NCBI GenBank assembly: GCA_016650185.1
Contig: JAENWE010000534.1
Location: 1 to 5,521 of the forward strand
Direction of reading: 5' to 3'
DNA: 5,521 nucleotides
Source of the DNA: Vicinamibacteria bacterium
GTDB lineage: Bacteria > Acidobacteriota > Vicinamibacteria > Fen-336 > JAGNNV01
The stretch's first letter is position 1. Every line of letters starts with the position of its first letter. Positions 5,415 to 5,521 of the stretch are shown piece after piece. The position numbers and the translations under genes are program-made. Under the pieces are notes generated by a model. The model saw only the letters and a list, made by a program, of their open reading frames with translations. It did not search any database and was not told the DNA's origin.

Positions 5415-5485
5415 ACTCGGCAAGTCTTTGTTGACGCTCGAATCGCCCGAGTGAATCGGGCGATTCGAAAGGGGAGTTGCCGAGT
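5415..5485. repeat. Nested perfect inverted repeat
   Basis: The inner arms TCGAATCGCCCGA (5438-5450) and TCGGGCGATTCGA (5456-5468) are perfect 13-bp complements around loop GTGAA. They are enclosed by outer arms ACTCGGCAA (5415-5423) and TTGCCGAGT (5477-5485), also perfect over 9 bp. The spacers between the arms are 14 and 8 bases. No T run follows on either strand, so a simple terminator is unlikely. It could be an operator, a recombination or mobile-repeat unit, or part of a structured RNA in the leader of the 155-residue gene. The 5352-5521 stretch carries no convincing gene. Confidence 0.7.
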
Positions 5486-5501
5486 TCCGACCAATTTGCG
5501 T

Positions 5502-5520
5502 GGTGAATATCAGCTTCACC
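5502..5520. repeat. Short inverted repeat at the window edge
   Basis: GGTGAA (5502-5507) and TTCACC (5515-5520) form a perfect 6-bp stem with a 7-base loop. It may continue or belong to a larger element beyond the window. Alone it is short enough to be chance. Confidence 0.3.
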
Positions 5521-5521
5521 C

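Overview
The window comes from a GC-rich bacterial genome (by eye about 60% G+C, with strong G/C preference at third codon positions). No rRNA, tRNA, mobile element, integrase or CRISPR array is visible. The gene content would fit an environmental bacterium such as an acidobacterial-type lineage: a secreted DUF2911-type protein, a CAT-type APC permease and a creatininase-family hydrolase. The taxonomic suggestion is inference only.

Layout from left to right: (1) the last 27 codons of an upstream gene whose tail resembles the end of an HD-GYP domain; (2) a DHH-family phosphoesterase on +; (3) a convergent, exported DUF2911-family protein on -; (4) a 157-base divergent spacer; (5) a long CAT-type amino acid permease on +; (6) a convergent creatininase-family protein on -, separated from the permease by an imperfect long inverted repeat; (7) a 211-base spacer that appears to hold a promoter and a long RNA hairpin ahead of the creatininase gene; (8) an unrecognised acidic 155-residue protein on -; (9) a 170-base terminal spacer full of inverted repeats, which would be the leader of that last gene.

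The genes do not form one obvious pathway. The orientations (+, +, -, +, -, -) mean at most two pairs could be co-transcribed: the upstream tail with the DHH gene, and the 155-residue gene with the creatininase gene. The second pair has its own apparent promoter between the genes. If the upstream tail really is an HD-GYP c-di-GMP phosphodiesterase, its pairing with a DHH/NrnA-like phosphoesterase would make sense as second-messenger breakdown followed by clearance of the dinucleotide product. This rests on very little sequence.

The most unusual material is at the level of RNA/DNA structure on the right side: a roughly 60-nt branched-free hairpin right after a predicted promoter (4763-4871), a pair of mutually exclusive stems just upstream of a start codon (5366-5409), and a nested perfect inverted repeat (5415-5485). 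At protein level, the DHH enzyme has a non-canonical first motif and a possible C-terminal CCHC metal site. The creatininase homologue appears to lack one metal-ligand aspartate. The permease has a two-helix C-terminal extension preceded by a G8 tract.
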